A stretch of 64,000 bases of DNA from Bradyrhizobium sp. CCGUVB4N (GCF_024199945.1 NZ_JANADP010000001.1:930001-994000); one strand, 5' to 3'; positions 54,539 through 63,621 are shown, numbered from the stretch's first letter. Numbers and translations: made by a program. Notes: generated by a model from the letters alone, not told the origin.

Positions 54539-54721
54539 ATGGACGACCACGTCAAAAAGCCCGCCTCGCCCCTCAAAACCTGCCCGATCTGCGGCAAGCC
54601 GCAGGTGGAGGCCACCCGTCCGTTCTGCTCGTCGCGCTGCCGCGACGTCGACCTGAACCGCTGGCTGAAAGGTTCCTACGTCATCCCCGGCCGGGATGAT
54701 GAGGTGGACGATATCGAATAA
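54539..54721 (+). CDS. yacG: DNA gyrase inhibitor YacG (zinc-binding)
   Basis: A 60-residue protein with the YacG zinc knuckle, two cysteine pairs CPIC and CSSRC, and the motif [17 protein letters not shown] followed by an acidic tail. YacG binds the GyrB subunit and inhibits gyrase in E. coli. ATG 54539 is chosen since it starts shortly before the zinc motif; an upstream frame of 29 codons is not conserved-looking. Ends the hisD block. Confidence 0.9.
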   Translation: MDDHVKKPASPLKTCPICGKPQVEATRPFCSSRCRDVDLNRWLKGSYVIPGRDDEVDDIE

Positions 54722-54840
54722 CTCAGTAATATCAATCGGTTGAAGAGGAATTGAGTGCGGAGCCCGCCCGCCGCGACAAGCCCGCCCCACCTTGTGCACA
54801 GTTGGGCCGCGCCCCATCAAGCCGAGGGTGAAGCGTGGGT

Positions 54841-54869
54841 AGACAGGCCGCTGTGAGCCCACTATAAAC
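54841..54869 (+). promoter_or_regulatory. Promoter of tRNA-Phe
   Basis: TAGACA (54841-54846), 17 bp, TATAAA (54864-54869), 38 bp before the mature tRNA. A strong sigma-70-type promoter; the decayed copy at 63170 lacks the TATAAA. Confidence 0.65.
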
Positions 54870-54907
54870 CGCCCGCTCGATGGGCTTTGGCCCCTCTCGT
54901 GGAGCAC

Positions 54908-54983
54908 GCCCAGGTAGCTCAGTTGGTAGAGCATGCGACTGAAAATCGCAGTGTCGGTGGTTCGATTCCGCCCCTGGGCACCA
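54908..54983 (+). tRNA. tRNA-Phe (anticodon GAA)
   Basis: Acceptor stem GCCCAGG/CCTGGGC, D arm TAGCTCAGTTGGTAGAGC, anticodon stem-loop TGCGA-CTGAAAA-TCGCA, T arm GGTTCGATTCC, discriminator A and encoded CCA. Anticodon GAA reads both Phe codons. Its upstream 38 bp and 5' two thirds recur in degraded form at 63170-63270. Confidence 0.97.
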
Positions 54984-55167
54984 TTCCCACGCTGAAGCGT
55001 GAACTTCTCAAATTTCTTCGACCTGGAGAAAGTCGCTTCGCGCGACAAGGTCTTTCCATGTCCAGCGCCCTCAAGCTCTGTCCAGAATGGCTTGAGGAGC
55101 TTAGGCTGCGCCGGCGGTGCGTATGCCGCCCAAATCTATTCGGGACATCTTACGAGAGGTGACGACC

Positions 55168-55371
55168 ATGGATGCCGACAAGGCCATTGCATTGATCTCT
55201 GCGGCCGGCATGGAACTCACCGACCGGCGCCGCAACGGTGCGGATAATGGGTGGACGCTCAGTTTCTCCAACGGCGCCACCCTCGAAGTCGGGGACAAGG
55301 GGGAGGTGTCCGCTTCCGGCAAGGGAGCCGACGCGGTCGCAAACCTTCTCGGTCTCGGCAGCAAAACCTGA
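55168..55371 (+). CDS. Small hypothetical protein
   Basis: A 67-residue protein (AIALISAAGMELTDRRRNGADNGWTLSFSNGATLEVGDKGEVSASG character in the middle), predicted as a small beta-rich domain. No known family. Start 55168 follows AGAGGTGACG; a longer frame from 55117 lacks a Shine-Dalgarno. Lies between tRNA-Phe and a convergent peroxidase gene. Confidence 0.5.
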   Translation: MDADKAIALISAAGMELTDRRRNGADNGWTLSFSNGATLEVGDKGEVSASGKGADAVANLLGLGSKT

Positions 55372-55415
55372 GCTGCGAGCTGAAGAACGGCGACGAACGG
55401 GCTCTTCTGAGCTTC

Positions 55416-56642
55416 TCACTTCGTTGGCTCATATCCGTCGGTCAGCGCACCAAGGAAGGCGACGACATCGTCGATGTCAGTCGCGTTCAAGGCCGGCGCA
55501 TCGCCGGCCTTGCGGTCAAACGGCGGCTCCATGTTGACATTGGCCTTGGGCCTGTCGGGCAGGTCGTCATATTTGTCGATGCTGCCGTCGGCTTTGCGCG
55601 GATACCAAAGTTCGGGCCGGGTTTCCCGCTCGACGTAGAACCGCACCGCGTCCCGTAACGAATGTACGGCGCCGTTGTGAAAGAAGGTCCGGCGGAGCGC
55701 GACATTGCGGAGCGTCGACGTACGGAAGAGACCGCAATAATCCTCGCGCTTCAGGAAGTCGGTGCGCAGGGGGCCACACAAACCGAGATCGAAATAGCCC
55801 GGGTCCTTGTTGGCGGGAATGTCGCGATTGCGCGGGACGCCGAGTGCAATCAGTCCGTAGTCCGTGAACTGCGGCGGGGTGCCATCATTGCCTCGTTTGC
55901 TGATGTGGCAGGACGCGCAATTGCCCTTGTCCGGCGCATTGAACAATTCGAGCCCGCGCGCTTCCTGAGCGGTGAGCTCAGCCTTTCCAGCCAGCACCGC
56001 GTCATATTTGCTCGAATAGGGATAAAAGGTTCGGTGGTCCTGCTGGTAGACCTCGAGCGCCTTGAGGGCCGTCTTGTAAACCGCGGCTGGATTGGCAACG
56101 GCTTTGGCCCCGGCAATGGCAGCGATAGCCTTGCCGTGCCCCGCAGCGAGCACCCGGCGAGCCACCTCAGTTTCATCCCGATTGCCCATCTCGAAATCCG
56201 AGAGCAGGGGAATCCTGGCCTGATCGGCACCACGGTCGACCCGTCCATCCCAGGTGAGGCCTCCTGTCGGGCCATTGTCGATGCTTTCGTCGGCCTCGTC
56301 CTCGGAATCATGGAAATGCTCGGTGAAGGACGGCACCACCTGCAGGTATTTCAGGGAGGGAACCGCTCGCGCGCCAGGTTGCTGCATGTCGCCACCGCCC
56401 AACTGGACCGCGCGGTCGTTGGCAGGGCCGAAAGCGTGCGCGGGATCGTGGCAGGATGAACAGGAGAGTTTCCCCGATCCCGAGAGCGACGGATCGAAAA
56501 ACAGGGCCTGACCCAAAGCCCCGAGTCGCTCGGCCTGCCGACGCGCCTGGCTACGTGACATCTCAGCACTGGTCCGGGCCGGACCAACGGTCGAAGCCGC
56601 GAGGACGATCACAGCTGCGAAAACCCAATGCTCAATCCGCAT
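55416..56642 (-). CDS. Di-haem cytochrome c peroxidase (MauG/CcpA family)
   Basis: A 408-residue periplasmic protein with a signal peptide (about residues 1-27, ending SAE) and two c-type haem sites, CSSCH (LSCSSCHDPAHAFG) and CASCH (GNCASCHISKRG). These mark the bacterial cytochrome c peroxidase/MauG family, which reduces hydrogen peroxide or modifies proteins by radical chemistry. Divergent from the phosphoesterase gene with about 70 bp between. Electron donor unknown. Confidence 0.93.
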   Translation of the reverse strand: MRIEHWVFAAVIVLAASTVGPARTSAEMSRSQARRQAERLGALGQALFFDPSLSGSGKLSCSSCHDPAHAFGPANDRAVQLGGGDMQQPGARAVPSLKYLQVVPSFTEHFHDSEDEADESIDNGPTGGLTWDGRVDRGADQARIPLLSDFEMGNRDETEVARRVLAAGHGKAIAAIAGAKAVANPAAVYKTALKALEVYQQDHRTFYPYSSKYDAVLAGKAELTAQEARGLELFNAPDKGNCASCHISKRGNDGTPPQFTDYGLIALGVPRNRDIPANKDPGYFDLGLCGPLRTDFLKREDYCGLFRTSTLRNVALRRTFFHNGAVHSLRDAVRFYVERETRPELWYPRKADGSIDKYDDLPDRPKANVNMEPPFDRKAGDAPALNATDIDDVVAFLGALTDGYEPTK

Positions 56643-56712
56643 ATTGCAAACCGGGTTGATCCTTGGACATCTTCATGGCGATCCGAACGTGCCTTCGGCG
56701 AGCGTCTGCGCT

Positions 56713-58326
56713 ATGACGAACGGAACGATAGCAACAATCAGGCTGAAGCAGGGGGCTTGGATGCTGGCGAAATCAGCGGTTTTCCTTTGTGCGTCGAGTG
56801 TCGTCATCGGTGCGTTCGGTCCGGCGCTGGCAGCGGGTAACGGACCGGGCCCCCAGAAGAATGCCGCCGACGATCTGACATTGATCGACACGGTGGTGGT
56901 GATTTACGCCGAGAACCGCAGCTTCGACAATCTCTATGGCAGTTTCCCGGGCGCGAACGGCGTGGCGAAGGCGCCCGCCTGGACGCGGACGCAGCGCGAT
57001 CGTGATGGCAAACCGTTCCGTGAATTGCCGCCGATCTGGGACGGCCTGACTGCAAAGGGCGTGACGCCACCGGTCACCCAGGCCCAGACCGAACATCTGC
57101 CCAATCGTCCCTACTATCTGGACGATCCGAAGGGCTTCAATCTCAGCTACGGCACCATTACGCACGACCTCTGGCATCGCTTCTATCAGAACCAGATGCA
57201 GATCAATGGCGGGCGTAACGACAGATTCGTCGCTCATGCCGACTCGGGCGCGCTCGTGATGAGCCTCTGGGACGGATCGAAGATGGCGATGTGGAAGGTT
57301 GCCCAGAAATACGTGCTGGCCGACAATTTCTTCATGGGCGCGTTCGGCGGCTCCTTCCTCAACCACCAATGGCTGGTCTGCGCCTGCATCCCGACCTATC
57401 CCAAGGCCGACACCAGTCCCGCCAAGCCGTCGATCTCCGTGGTCGAGGCTGATGGCGTGACCTTGAAGGAAGCCGCCAACTCGCCGAAGTCGGCGATGGA
57501 CGGCATTCCGAAATATGTCAGCGACGGCAATCTCACGCCCGACTTCTACGCCGTGAACACCATGCAGCCACCCTATCAGCCGAGCGGCAACGAACCGGCG
57601 AAGGACGGCGACAAGGCTTATGCGGATCCCATGAAGCCGACGACGCTGCCGCCGCAGACCGAACCGACGATCGGGGACATGCTCAGCCTCAAGCGTGTCA
57701 GCTGGGCCTGGTATGGCGGCGCTTGGCAGGACGTGCTGGATCACGGCAACAAGTCGCCGGTCCCGTTCTTTCAGTATCACCATCAGGCTTTCAACTATTA
57801 TGCCAGCTTCGCCCCCGGCACTGCGGCGCGTGCCGAGCATCTGCGCGACGGCGGCCTGGCGGGCACCGAATTCATCAAGGCGATCGACGACGGCAAGCTG
57901 CCGCAGGTCACTTTCTACAAGCCGCAGGGCGATCTCAATGAGCATTCGGGCTATGCCGATATCCAGGCCGGCGACGCCCATATCGCCGACGTGGTCGCGC
58001 ATCTCGAAAAGAGCCCGCAATGGTCGCATATGCTGGTCATCGTGACCTATGACGAGAATGGCGGCCTGTGGGATCACGTACCGCCGCCGAAGGGCGACCG
58101 CTGGGGTCCGGGCTCCCGCATTCCCGCCATCATCATTTCTCCCTATGCGCGCCGCGGCTATGTCGACCACACGCCGATGGACACGACCTCGATCCTGCGC
58201 TTCATCACGCGCCGCTTCGAGTTGCCGACCCTGCACGGCATCACCGTGCGTGACACCGCAATCGCCGCTCGCAAGCAGACGCCGCTCGGCGACCTGACCA
58301 GCGCACTCGTGCTCAAGGAGAAGTGA
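56713..58326 (+). CDS. Phosphoesterase-family (acid phosphatase/phospholipase C-like) exported protein
   Basis: A 537-residue protein of the phosphoesterase family (PF04185 type, as in phospholipase C and AcpA). The N terminus has a signal peptide (FLCASSVVIGAFGPALAAG). Family motifs are VVVIYAENRSFDNLYGSFPGANG (nucleophile/metal region), HQWLVCACIPTYPK and IVTYDENGGLWDHVPPPKGDRWGPGSRIPAIIISPYAR (metal site), plus HTPMDTTSILRFI. ATG 56713 is used; ATG 56761 with GGGGG closer by is a strong alternative. Acts on phosphate esters in the periplasm or outside (inference). Confidence 0.88.
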   Translation: MTNGTIATIRLKQGAWMLAKSAVFLCASSVVIGAFGPALAAGNGPGPQKNAADDLTLIDTVVVIYAENRSFDNLYGSFPGANGVAKAPAWTRTQRDRDGKPFRELPPIWDGLTAKGVTPPVTQAQTEHLPNRPYYLDDPKGFNLSYGTITHDLWHRFYQNQMQINGGRNDRFVAHADSGALVMSLWDGSKMAMWKVAQKYVLADNFFMGAFGGSFLNHQWLVCACIPTYPKADTSPAKPSISVVEADGVTLKEAANSPKSAMDGIPKYVSDGNLTPDFYAVNTMQPPYQPSGNEPAKDGDKAYADPMKPTTLPPQTEPTIGDMLSLKRVSWAWYGGAWQDVLDHGNKSPVPFFQYHHQAFNYYASFAPGTAARAEHLRDGGLAGTEFIKAIDDGKLPQVTFYKPQGDLNEHSGYADIQAGDAHIADVVAHLEKSPQWSHMLVIVTYDENGGLWDHVPPPKGDRWGPGSRIPAIIISPYARRGYVDHTPMDTTSILRFITRRFELPTLHGITVRDTAIAARKQTPLGDLTSALVLKEK

Positions 58327-58597
58327 GGCGAAGTGGCCTCCTGGCCGACCGCAACCGTTGCCCCGTGCCTTAGCCGGACGACGGACTAGGTGTGATCCGA
58401 AGAAATGCGAGCGGCTTTCCGAAGAGATTATGCGCAAGTAACAACCTGATGGTTGCGTGTGACTTCTTCCCGGGGCACGATGGCTCTTCTGAAAGCCCGA
58501 TCTTCAAGAGCGGTCAGGCATCAAAAGCTGATCCGCTGCTCAGCCTTTTCCGTTGGTTCAAGTATCGTAGCGCGAGCTCGTGCGCGCAGAAACGAAA

Positions 58598-58633
58598 CCG
58601 GCGGGCTCTTAATAAGAGCCCGCCGGTTTGTTT
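58598..58633. terminator. Bidirectional terminator
   Basis: Stem CCGGCGGGCTCTTA/TAAGAGCCCGCCGG with a 1-nt centre, effectively an 11-bp GC-rich stem with a TTAATAA loop. TTTGTTT follows on the plus strand and TTTCGTTT on the minus strand. It should end the HTH gene on the minus strand and anything reading through from the phosphoesterase side. The rest of the gap 58327-58597 shows no gene. Confidence 0.8.
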
Positions 58634-58644
58634 AGGTGCTAAAA

Positions 58645-59025
58645 TCAGTCCTTGCGTTGAAGTCCTGTAATCTTCCAGCCAAGCGCGTCAATTGCAGCAA
58701 GGTGGTAGTCGAGCGTCTGCTTCTCGTCAGAAGCGGGCGAGTGCGTCGTTGAGCCATTCTGAGGCTGGGGCTTGTTCAGTCCCAGCTTCTTCGCGTGCTT
58801 CACTTCGGCTTCCTCGATCGCGCGGACAATGCGCTGAATATGCTTACTGTCCACACGCGCGGGGTTCTTCTCGTTGAGAAGCTGACTGACGAACGGTCCA
58901 CTAAAGTCGAGCGTGTCGCCAATCTCGGCCAGCGTGAAGAGGCTGCGGAAGCGCCTGAGGCGATCACGAAGATCCTTTTTAAGAGGACCATTCTTCTCGT
59001 CCTGATACTTGGGGTCGAAGTCCAT
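58645..59025 (-). CDS. Small helix-turn-helix (XRE-like) protein
   Basis: A 126-residue charged protein with a Cro/C1-type HTH near residues 27-65 (FTLAEIGDTLDFSGPFVSQLLN) and a polar C-terminal tail with a Trp (GWKITGL). Unlike phage repressors it lacks a recognisable effector domain. Base composition is lower in GC than its surroundings, and the upstream region is AT-rich (59070-59150), suggesting lateral acquisition. Its target is unknown. Confidence 0.6.
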   Translation of the reverse strand: MDFDPKYQDEKNGPLKKDLRDRLRRFRSLFTLAEIGDTLDFSGPFVSQLLNEKNPARVDSKHIQRIVRAIEEAEVKHAKKLGLNKPQPQNGSTTHSPASDEKQTLDYHLAAIDALGWKITGLQRKD

Positions 59026-59344
59026 TCAATATCCTTTCGTTCTGAAATGCCCCGGCCAGTCCGGAGCGTGACGTACATATACGCTTACAAATTCAACAAA
59101 TCAACCAAAATCGAATACTTTGTTGTAAATATTTTCAAGATGATCGTCGGGCCAATTGGCGGGTACGAATCTTTTCGCCCGAGGCAGCCTGAGCTCGTTC
59201 GGTTAGGAAGCTGGGTACGGCGCTATTCTGCGGTATCAAGAAGATCGACGGTGCAACGGATTACTGACACGGTACAGTCAAGCTTTTGGGCACCAAGGCT
59301 CGTTCGATACGTGATCTTCAGTCGCAAATTCGACGGCTCATTCG
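59026..59344. other. Gene-free AT-rich interval
   Basis: A 319-bp stretch before the LysR gene, AT-rich around 59070-59150 (ACATATACGCTTACAAATTC and ATTTTCAAGATGATCG). I see no RNA, repeat or convincing promoter motif; it probably contains the HTH gene promoter on the minus strand. Confidence 0.4.
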
Positions 59345-60241
59345 CTACCCCACCCTTTTCCTCTGGCTCAGATACCTCAGCGCGAGCTTGATGAAATTGT
59401 GCACCACCATCGAGGTCTCGTCCGCTCGGTACACCAGGAACACGTCGGCTGCAGGCGGTGAGGGCCTGATGGGGCGGAACGCGATATCGGCGGTCGTGAA
59501 GCGCGCGATCGACTGCGGCACCAGCGCGACGCCGAAGCCGGCTGCGATCAGGCTCGGGATCGACTGCGCGTCGACGACCTGCTGGGACACTTTCGGCAGG
59601 AAGCCGGCATCGACACAGCAGGTCTGAATATAGCGCGCGAAGTCGGAGCTGTTGGGATCGAGGACGACGTGATCCTCCGACGCCAGATCGCCGAGCGCGA
59701 CGCGCTTGCGCTTCGCCAAGGGGTGGGTGCGAGGCACGGCGAGAACGACCTCTTCGCGCCACGCCAGCTTGCTGGTCAGGTCGCGCTCGGTGGGAACGCC
59801 GCGAATGAGCGAGATGTTGGTGGTCCGGTTGAGCAGGGCCGCGATCTGTCGCGCCGGCGCCTGCTCATGCACCGTCATCCTCACCAATGGCGCAACCTCA
59901 CGGTAGGCCGCGAGCAGCTCGGCAAGTCGGCCGCGCAGGATGGAGCCGGTTGCGCCGAGATCCAGCGTTCCGACCAGGCCGGCGCCGATCGAGCGTACTT
60001 CGTCTTCCGCCGACTTGACCTGTTGCAGGATCGCGCGCCCGCGCGACAGCATTGCTTCACCGGCCTGCGTCAGCTCGACCTTGCGGCTCGTCCTGTAGAG
60101 CAAGGGGGTGCCGAGCTCGGCCTCGAGCGCCTGGATGTGCTGGCTCAGCGGCGGCTGCGAGAGGTTCAGCCGCCGGGCGGCGAGGGTGAAGCTGCGCTCT
60201 TCGGCCACCGCGATGAAGTACCTGACCTGGCGAAGATCCAT
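59345..60241 (-). CDS. LysR-family transcriptional regulator
   Basis: A 298-residue LTTR: winged HTH at about residues 1-60 (DLRQVRYFIAVAEERSFTLAARRLNLSQPPLSQHIQALE) and a co-inducer-binding domain (residues about 90-295). Divergent from the DctA/allantoin genes, so the likely activator of them, with a product such as ureidoglycolate, glyoxylate or a dicarboxylate as co-inducer (inference). The 205-bp gap contains a short inverted repeat ATCAA...TTGAT (60253-60284). Confidence 0.9.
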   Translation of the reverse strand: MDLRQVRYFIAVAEERSFTLAARRLNLSQPPLSQHIQALEAELGTPLLYRTSRKVELTQAGEAMLSRGRAILQQVKSAEDEVRSIGAGLVGTLDLGATGSILRGRLAELLAAYREVAPLVRMTVHEQAPARQIAALLNRTTNISLIRGVPTERDLTSKLAWREEVVLAVPRTHPLAKRKRVALGDLASEDHVVLDPNSSDFARYIQTCCVDAGFLPKVSQQVVDAQSIPSLIAAGFGVALVPQSIARFTTADIAFRPIRPSPPAADVFLVYRADETSMVVHNFIKLALRYLSQRKRVG

Positions 60242-60446
60242 AGTGAAAACCTATCAATCGTGTCGTTCTATATATTGGACTTGATGTCGCACCTGGTCAA
60301 CGAATGACCGATGGCGCCTTCGTCCGCGTGCAAGGGGCGAATGGCTCCGTACGCAGCGGCGTGACGCCGCTGCCAAATGACAAGAATGGCGAAAGGCTCA
60401 AGCCGACCAAGCCAGACAGACAAAAGCCCAGCGAGCGAGGAAAGCC

Positions 60447-61781
60447 ATGCCCAACATCTTCAAGTCACTCTTCTTCCAGGTTGTCGTCGCACTCGCGCTC
60501 GGCATTGCGCTCGGCATGGCCTATCCTGATACGGCCCTGCAGATGAAGCCGCTCGGCGACGGCTTCATCAAGCTGATCAAGATGCTGGTGCCCGTCATCG
60601 TGTTCTGCGTTGTGGTGCAGGGAATTTCCGCGGCCGGAGACCTTTCGAAGGTCGGCAGGGTCGGCATCCGCGCGCTGCTCTATTTCGAGATCGTCACCAC
60701 AATCGCCTTGGTGTTCGGCATTGCGCTCGCCTATTACTTCCAGCCCGGCGCCGGAATGAACATCGATCCATCGACGCTGGATGCCAAAGCGCTCAGCGGA
60801 TTCAGTCAGACCGCGGCTCAGGTTGCCGGCGGCGGCGTCTCCGAATTCCTGATGAAGCTGATCCCCTCCACGATCGTCGGCGCGTTCAGCTCCGGTGATG
60901 TCCTGCAAGTCCTGATCGTCTCGATCATGTTCGGTTGCGCAGTGTCATTGTGCGGCGAGCGCGCACGGCCGGTCGTCGATTTCATCGAGCGCGTGAACGA
61001 GATCATCTTCAAGATGATGAACTTCGTCGTCCGGCTTGCCCCGATCGGTGTGTTCGGAGCGATCGCCTTCACCGTCGGCAAGTACGGCATCGGTTCGCTC
61101 AAGCAGCTCGGTGGCCTCGTCGGCTTGTTCTATCTGGCCGTGGTCCTCTTCGTGGTGATCGTCCTCGGAACGATCATGCGGCTGTCCGGCTTCAGCCTGT
61201 TCAAGCTGCTCGGCTATTTGCGCGAGGAGCTGATGATCGTGCTCGGCACGGCCGCCGGCGACAGCGTGCTGCCGCAGACCATGCGCAAGCTCGAGCAGCT
61301 CGGAATCAAGCGGTCGACCGTCGGTCTCGTCATCCCGACCGGCTATTCGTTCAACCTGGATGCGTTCTCGATCTACCTGACCCTGGCGGCGGTCTTCATT
61401 GCGCAGGCGACCAACACGCCGCTCGCCCTGGGCGACCTTCTGGCGATCCTCGGCGTCGCATTGCTCACCTCCAAGGGTGCCCACGGCGTCCCGGGCTCGG
61501 CCATCGTCGTCCTCGCCGCGACGCTGTCGGCGATCCCGGCCATTCCGGCAATCGGACTGGTGCTGATCTTGTCGGTGGACTGGTTTATCGGTATCGCTCG
61601 CGCGCTCGGCAATTATGTCGGAAACTGCGTCGCGACGGTCGTTGTCGCCGCATGGGAAGGCGATCTCGATCGCGCCAAGGCGCATCGCATCCTGAATGGC
61701 GAGATCGTTCCCCAGGGCGAGACCTCGCAGGCCGAGCCCGATGGTGCGGATGCTCCCGTCGCGGGTCTGCAACCGCTTTGA
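60447..61781 (+). CDS. DctA-family dicarboxylate:cation symporter
   Basis: A 444-residue DAACS-family transporter: ALGIALGMAYPDTALQMKPLGDGFIKLIKMLVPVIVFCVV at the N terminus, the reentrant-hairpin segment and VIPTGYSFNLDAFSIYL, SKGAHGVPGSAIVVLAATLSAIP are conserved. It imports C4-dicarboxylates with Na+ or H+ in related proteins. Here it leads a unit with two ureidoglycine-degradation genes, so its substrate may be a related ureide or dicarboxylate (inference). GAGGAAAGCC precedes the ATG. Confidence 0.9.
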   Translation: MPNIFKSLFFQVVVALALGIALGMAYPDTALQMKPLGDGFIKLIKMLVPVIVFCVVVQGISAAGDLSKVGRVGIRALLYFEIVTTIALVFGIALAYYFQPGAGMNIDPSTLDAKALSGFSQTAAQVAGGGVSEFLMKLIPSTIVGAFSSGDVLQVLIVSIMFGCAVSLCGERARPVVDFIERVNEIIFKMMNFVVRLAPIGVFGAIAFTVGKYGIGSLKQLGGLVGLFYLAVVLFVVIVLGTIMRLSGFSLFKLLGYLREELMIVLGTAAGDSVLPQTMRKLEQLGIKRSTVGLVIPTGYSFNLDAFSIYLTLAAVFIAQATNTPLALGDLLAILGVALLTSKGAHGVPGSAIVVLAATLSAIPAIPAIGLVLILSVDWFIGIARALGNYVGNCVATVVVAAWEGDLDRAKAHRILNGEIVPQGETSQAEPDGADAPVAGLQPL

Positions 61782-61805
61782 GCGCGGAAACTTTTGAGGT
61801 TGACG

Positions 61806-62312
61806 ATGGCTTCACTTTCGATTGAACCGCTGACGAAGCAGGCGTTCGCGCCGTTCGGCGAGGTGATCGAAACGGACGGGGCGGTCCCCCTGTCGATCAA
61901 CCAGGGCTTTGCGAAGCGTTTCAACGACCTCGCAAGCATCGACGTCACCGCGGAAGGCGGACAGACCAACATCAGCTGGTTTGCCGCCTCGCTGCGTCCC
62001 GCGCCGATTGCGATCCGCCTGATGGAGCGTCATCCGCTCGGGAGCCAGCTGTTCATGCCGCTTAACGGCGCGGAGTGGCTGGTCGTCGTTTGCACCGACC
62101 CACGCAATGCCGCGAGCTATCGGGCGTTCACAGCGACCGGGCACCAGGGCGTGAACTATGCGCGCAACTGCTGGCACCACCCGCTCCTGGTGCTCAAGGA
62201 GGCAAGCCCTTTCCTTGTCGTCGACCGCAAGGGCGGTGGCAACAATCTCGAAGAATATTGGCTGGACGAGACCATGCAGCTCGATCTGATGCCCGAACGA
62301 CACGAGGCCTGA
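61806..62312 (+). CDS. allA: Ureidoglycolate lyase
   Basis: A 168-residue cupin-fold ureidoglycolate lyase (AllA), splitting ureidoglycolate to glyoxylate and urea in allantoin catabolism. Recognisable are PLTKQAFAPFGEVIETDG, RLMERHPLGSQLFMPLNGAEWLVVV and the WHHPLLVL segment. ATG 61806 follows TTGAGG; it starts 24 bp after the transporter and ends 2 bp before the aminohydrolase. Confidence 0.9.
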   Translation: MASLSIEPLTKQAFAPFGEVIETDGAVPLSINQGFAKRFNDLASIDVTAEGGQTNISWFAASLRPAPIAIRLMERHPLGSQLFMPLNGAEWLVVVCTDPRNAASYRAFTATGHQGVNYARNCWHHPLLVLKEASPFLVVDRKGGGNNLEEYWLDETMQLDLMPERHEA

Positions 62313-62314
62313 CG

Positions 62315-63154
62315 ATGTCATCGCGAACCTATCATGTCCCGCAGGGCGGTCTGCCGCCGCAGACGGATCTTCTCAGCGGCCGCGCGGTCTTTACGACCGC
62401 CTACGCCGTCATTCCCAACAGCGTGCAGCGCGATATCGTCGTCAGTCATCTGCCGCACTGGGACAACACCCGTGTCTGGGTTTTGGCGCGGCCGCTCTCG
62501 GGCTTCGCCGAGACGTTCTCGCATTACCTGATGGACATCGCTCCGAATGGCGGTAGCGAAATCCCTGAGCCCGAGAAGGACGCCGAAGGTGCGCTGTTCG
62601 TCGCGGGCGGGCAAGTCACGCTCAAGTTGGCAGGCAAGGACAGAGAGCTGAAAGCCGGCGGCTTCGCCTATGTGCCGCCCGGGTGCGGATGGAGCCTGCG
62701 CAATCGCGGCCCAGGCCCGGCCAAGCTGCACTGGATCCGCAAGCTGTATCAACGCGTTCCGGGATTGGCCGAGCCCGAGGCGATCGTGACCAACGAAGAC
62801 TCGATTGCGCCGGTGCCGATGCCTGATACGGAGGGACGATGGGCCACCACGCGCTTCATCGATCCTTCGGACATGCGCTATGACATGCACATCAACATCG
62901 TGACATTCGAGCCGGGGGCGACCATCCCCTTCACCGAGACGCACGTCATGGAGCACGGGCTGTACGTGCTCGAAGGCAAGGCGGTCTACCGCCTCAATCG
63001 CGATTGGGTGGAGGTCGAGGCCGGCGACTATATGTGGCTGCGCGCGTTCTGCCCGCAGGCCTGCTACGCAGGCGGCCCCGGCCGGTTCCGCTATCTGCTC
63101 TACAAGGACGTCAACCGCCACATGAATCTGCGGCAGGGTGCGCCGCTGATTTAG
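62315..63154 (+). CDS. allE: (S)-ureidoglycine aminohydrolase
   Basis: A 279-residue bicupin that converts (S)-ureidoglycine to ureidoglycolate plus ammonia. The C-terminal cupin carries the Mn-binding pattern (ETHVMEHGLYVLEGKAVY and FCPQACYAGG, with Glu, two His and Gln), as in E. coli AllE. Immediately upstream is ureidoglycolate lyase, so the last two steps of allantoate breakdown lie together; allantoicase/allantoate amidohydrolase genes are not in this window. Confidence 0.93.
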   Translation: MSSRTYHVPQGGLPPQTDLLSGRAVFTTAYAVIPNSVQRDIVVSHLPHWDNTRVWVLARPLSGFAETFSHYLMDIAPNGGSEIPEPEKDAEGALFVAGGQVTLKLAGKDRELKAGGFAYVPPGCGWSLRNRGPGPAKLHWIRKLYQRVPGLAEPEAIVTNEDSIAPVPMPDTEGRWATTRFIDPSDMRYDMHINIVTFEPGATIPFTETHVMEHGLYVLEGKAVYRLNRDWVEVEAGDYMWLRAFCPQACYAGGPGRFRYLLYKDVNRHMNLRQGAPLI

Positions 63155-63169
63155 TCTTGCGTACATTGG

Positions 63170-63270
63170 CCGCCCGCTCGATGGGCCCTGGCCTTCTCTT
63201 TGGGGGGCTTCCCTCAGCACGCCCAGGTCGTTCAGTTGGGAGAGCATGCGACTAAAATTCGCAGTGTCGC
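63170..63270 (+). pseudogene. Decayed partial copy of the tRNA-Phe locus
   Basis: From CCGCCCGCTCGATGGG (63170) onward the sequence parallels the flank before tRNA-Phe (54870), then the tRNA 5' two thirds (63221-63270). Changes include TAGCTCAG to TCGTTCAG, GGTAGAG to GGGAGAG, and CTGAAAATC to CTAAAATTC in the anticodon arm. The T arm, 3' acceptor and CCA are gone, so it is not functional. The rest of the gene-free gap 63155-63621 shows no gene I can support. Confidence 0.8.
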
Positions 63271-63621
63271 TGCTTTTCTCAAACGTTGTCGCATCAATGA
63301 GGCCAAGGCAAACCGGCCTGACGCCGACTGAATTGTGCCGCGACGCACTCAGCCGGTCGGCCGCAACGGCATCGGACACCGACGAGAATTTCAGAATCGG
63401 CCGATCCGGCCAGGAATCGGCTAGCCGAATTCTGCATCGGGCGAGAACGAACCTGCCGCGCGCGATAGATCTTCTTTGCTCGAAGGGATGTCGGAGTTGA
63501 GCCGATGCAGTCAAACGCCGACTCACCGAAGCGAGACCACCTAATAGTTGCGGCAGAAGATTGCTCATGCCAAGGATGTGTTGCATAATATCGACTGTCC
63601 TACTCGGGGGCCTGTGGTCGG

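Noticed and set aside
58392..58670. 92-codon frame before the HTH gene
   Set aside because: It runs through the bidirectional terminator stem and shows no family or RBS.
59223..59762. 179-codon frame overlapping the 3' half of the LysR gene
   Set aside because: The LysR frame is complete with typical HTH and effector domain; the other frame is Arg-rich without family.
54908..63270. Classic tRNA-integrated genomic island
   Set aside because: No integrase or relaxase gene is present, and the duplicated portion is the tRNA 5' side, not the 3' end expected for an att site; kept only as a finding.
63246..63500. 84-codon frame starting in the pseudo-tRNA
   Set aside because: Begins inside the decayed tRNA, lacks Shine-Dalgarno and recognisable features.
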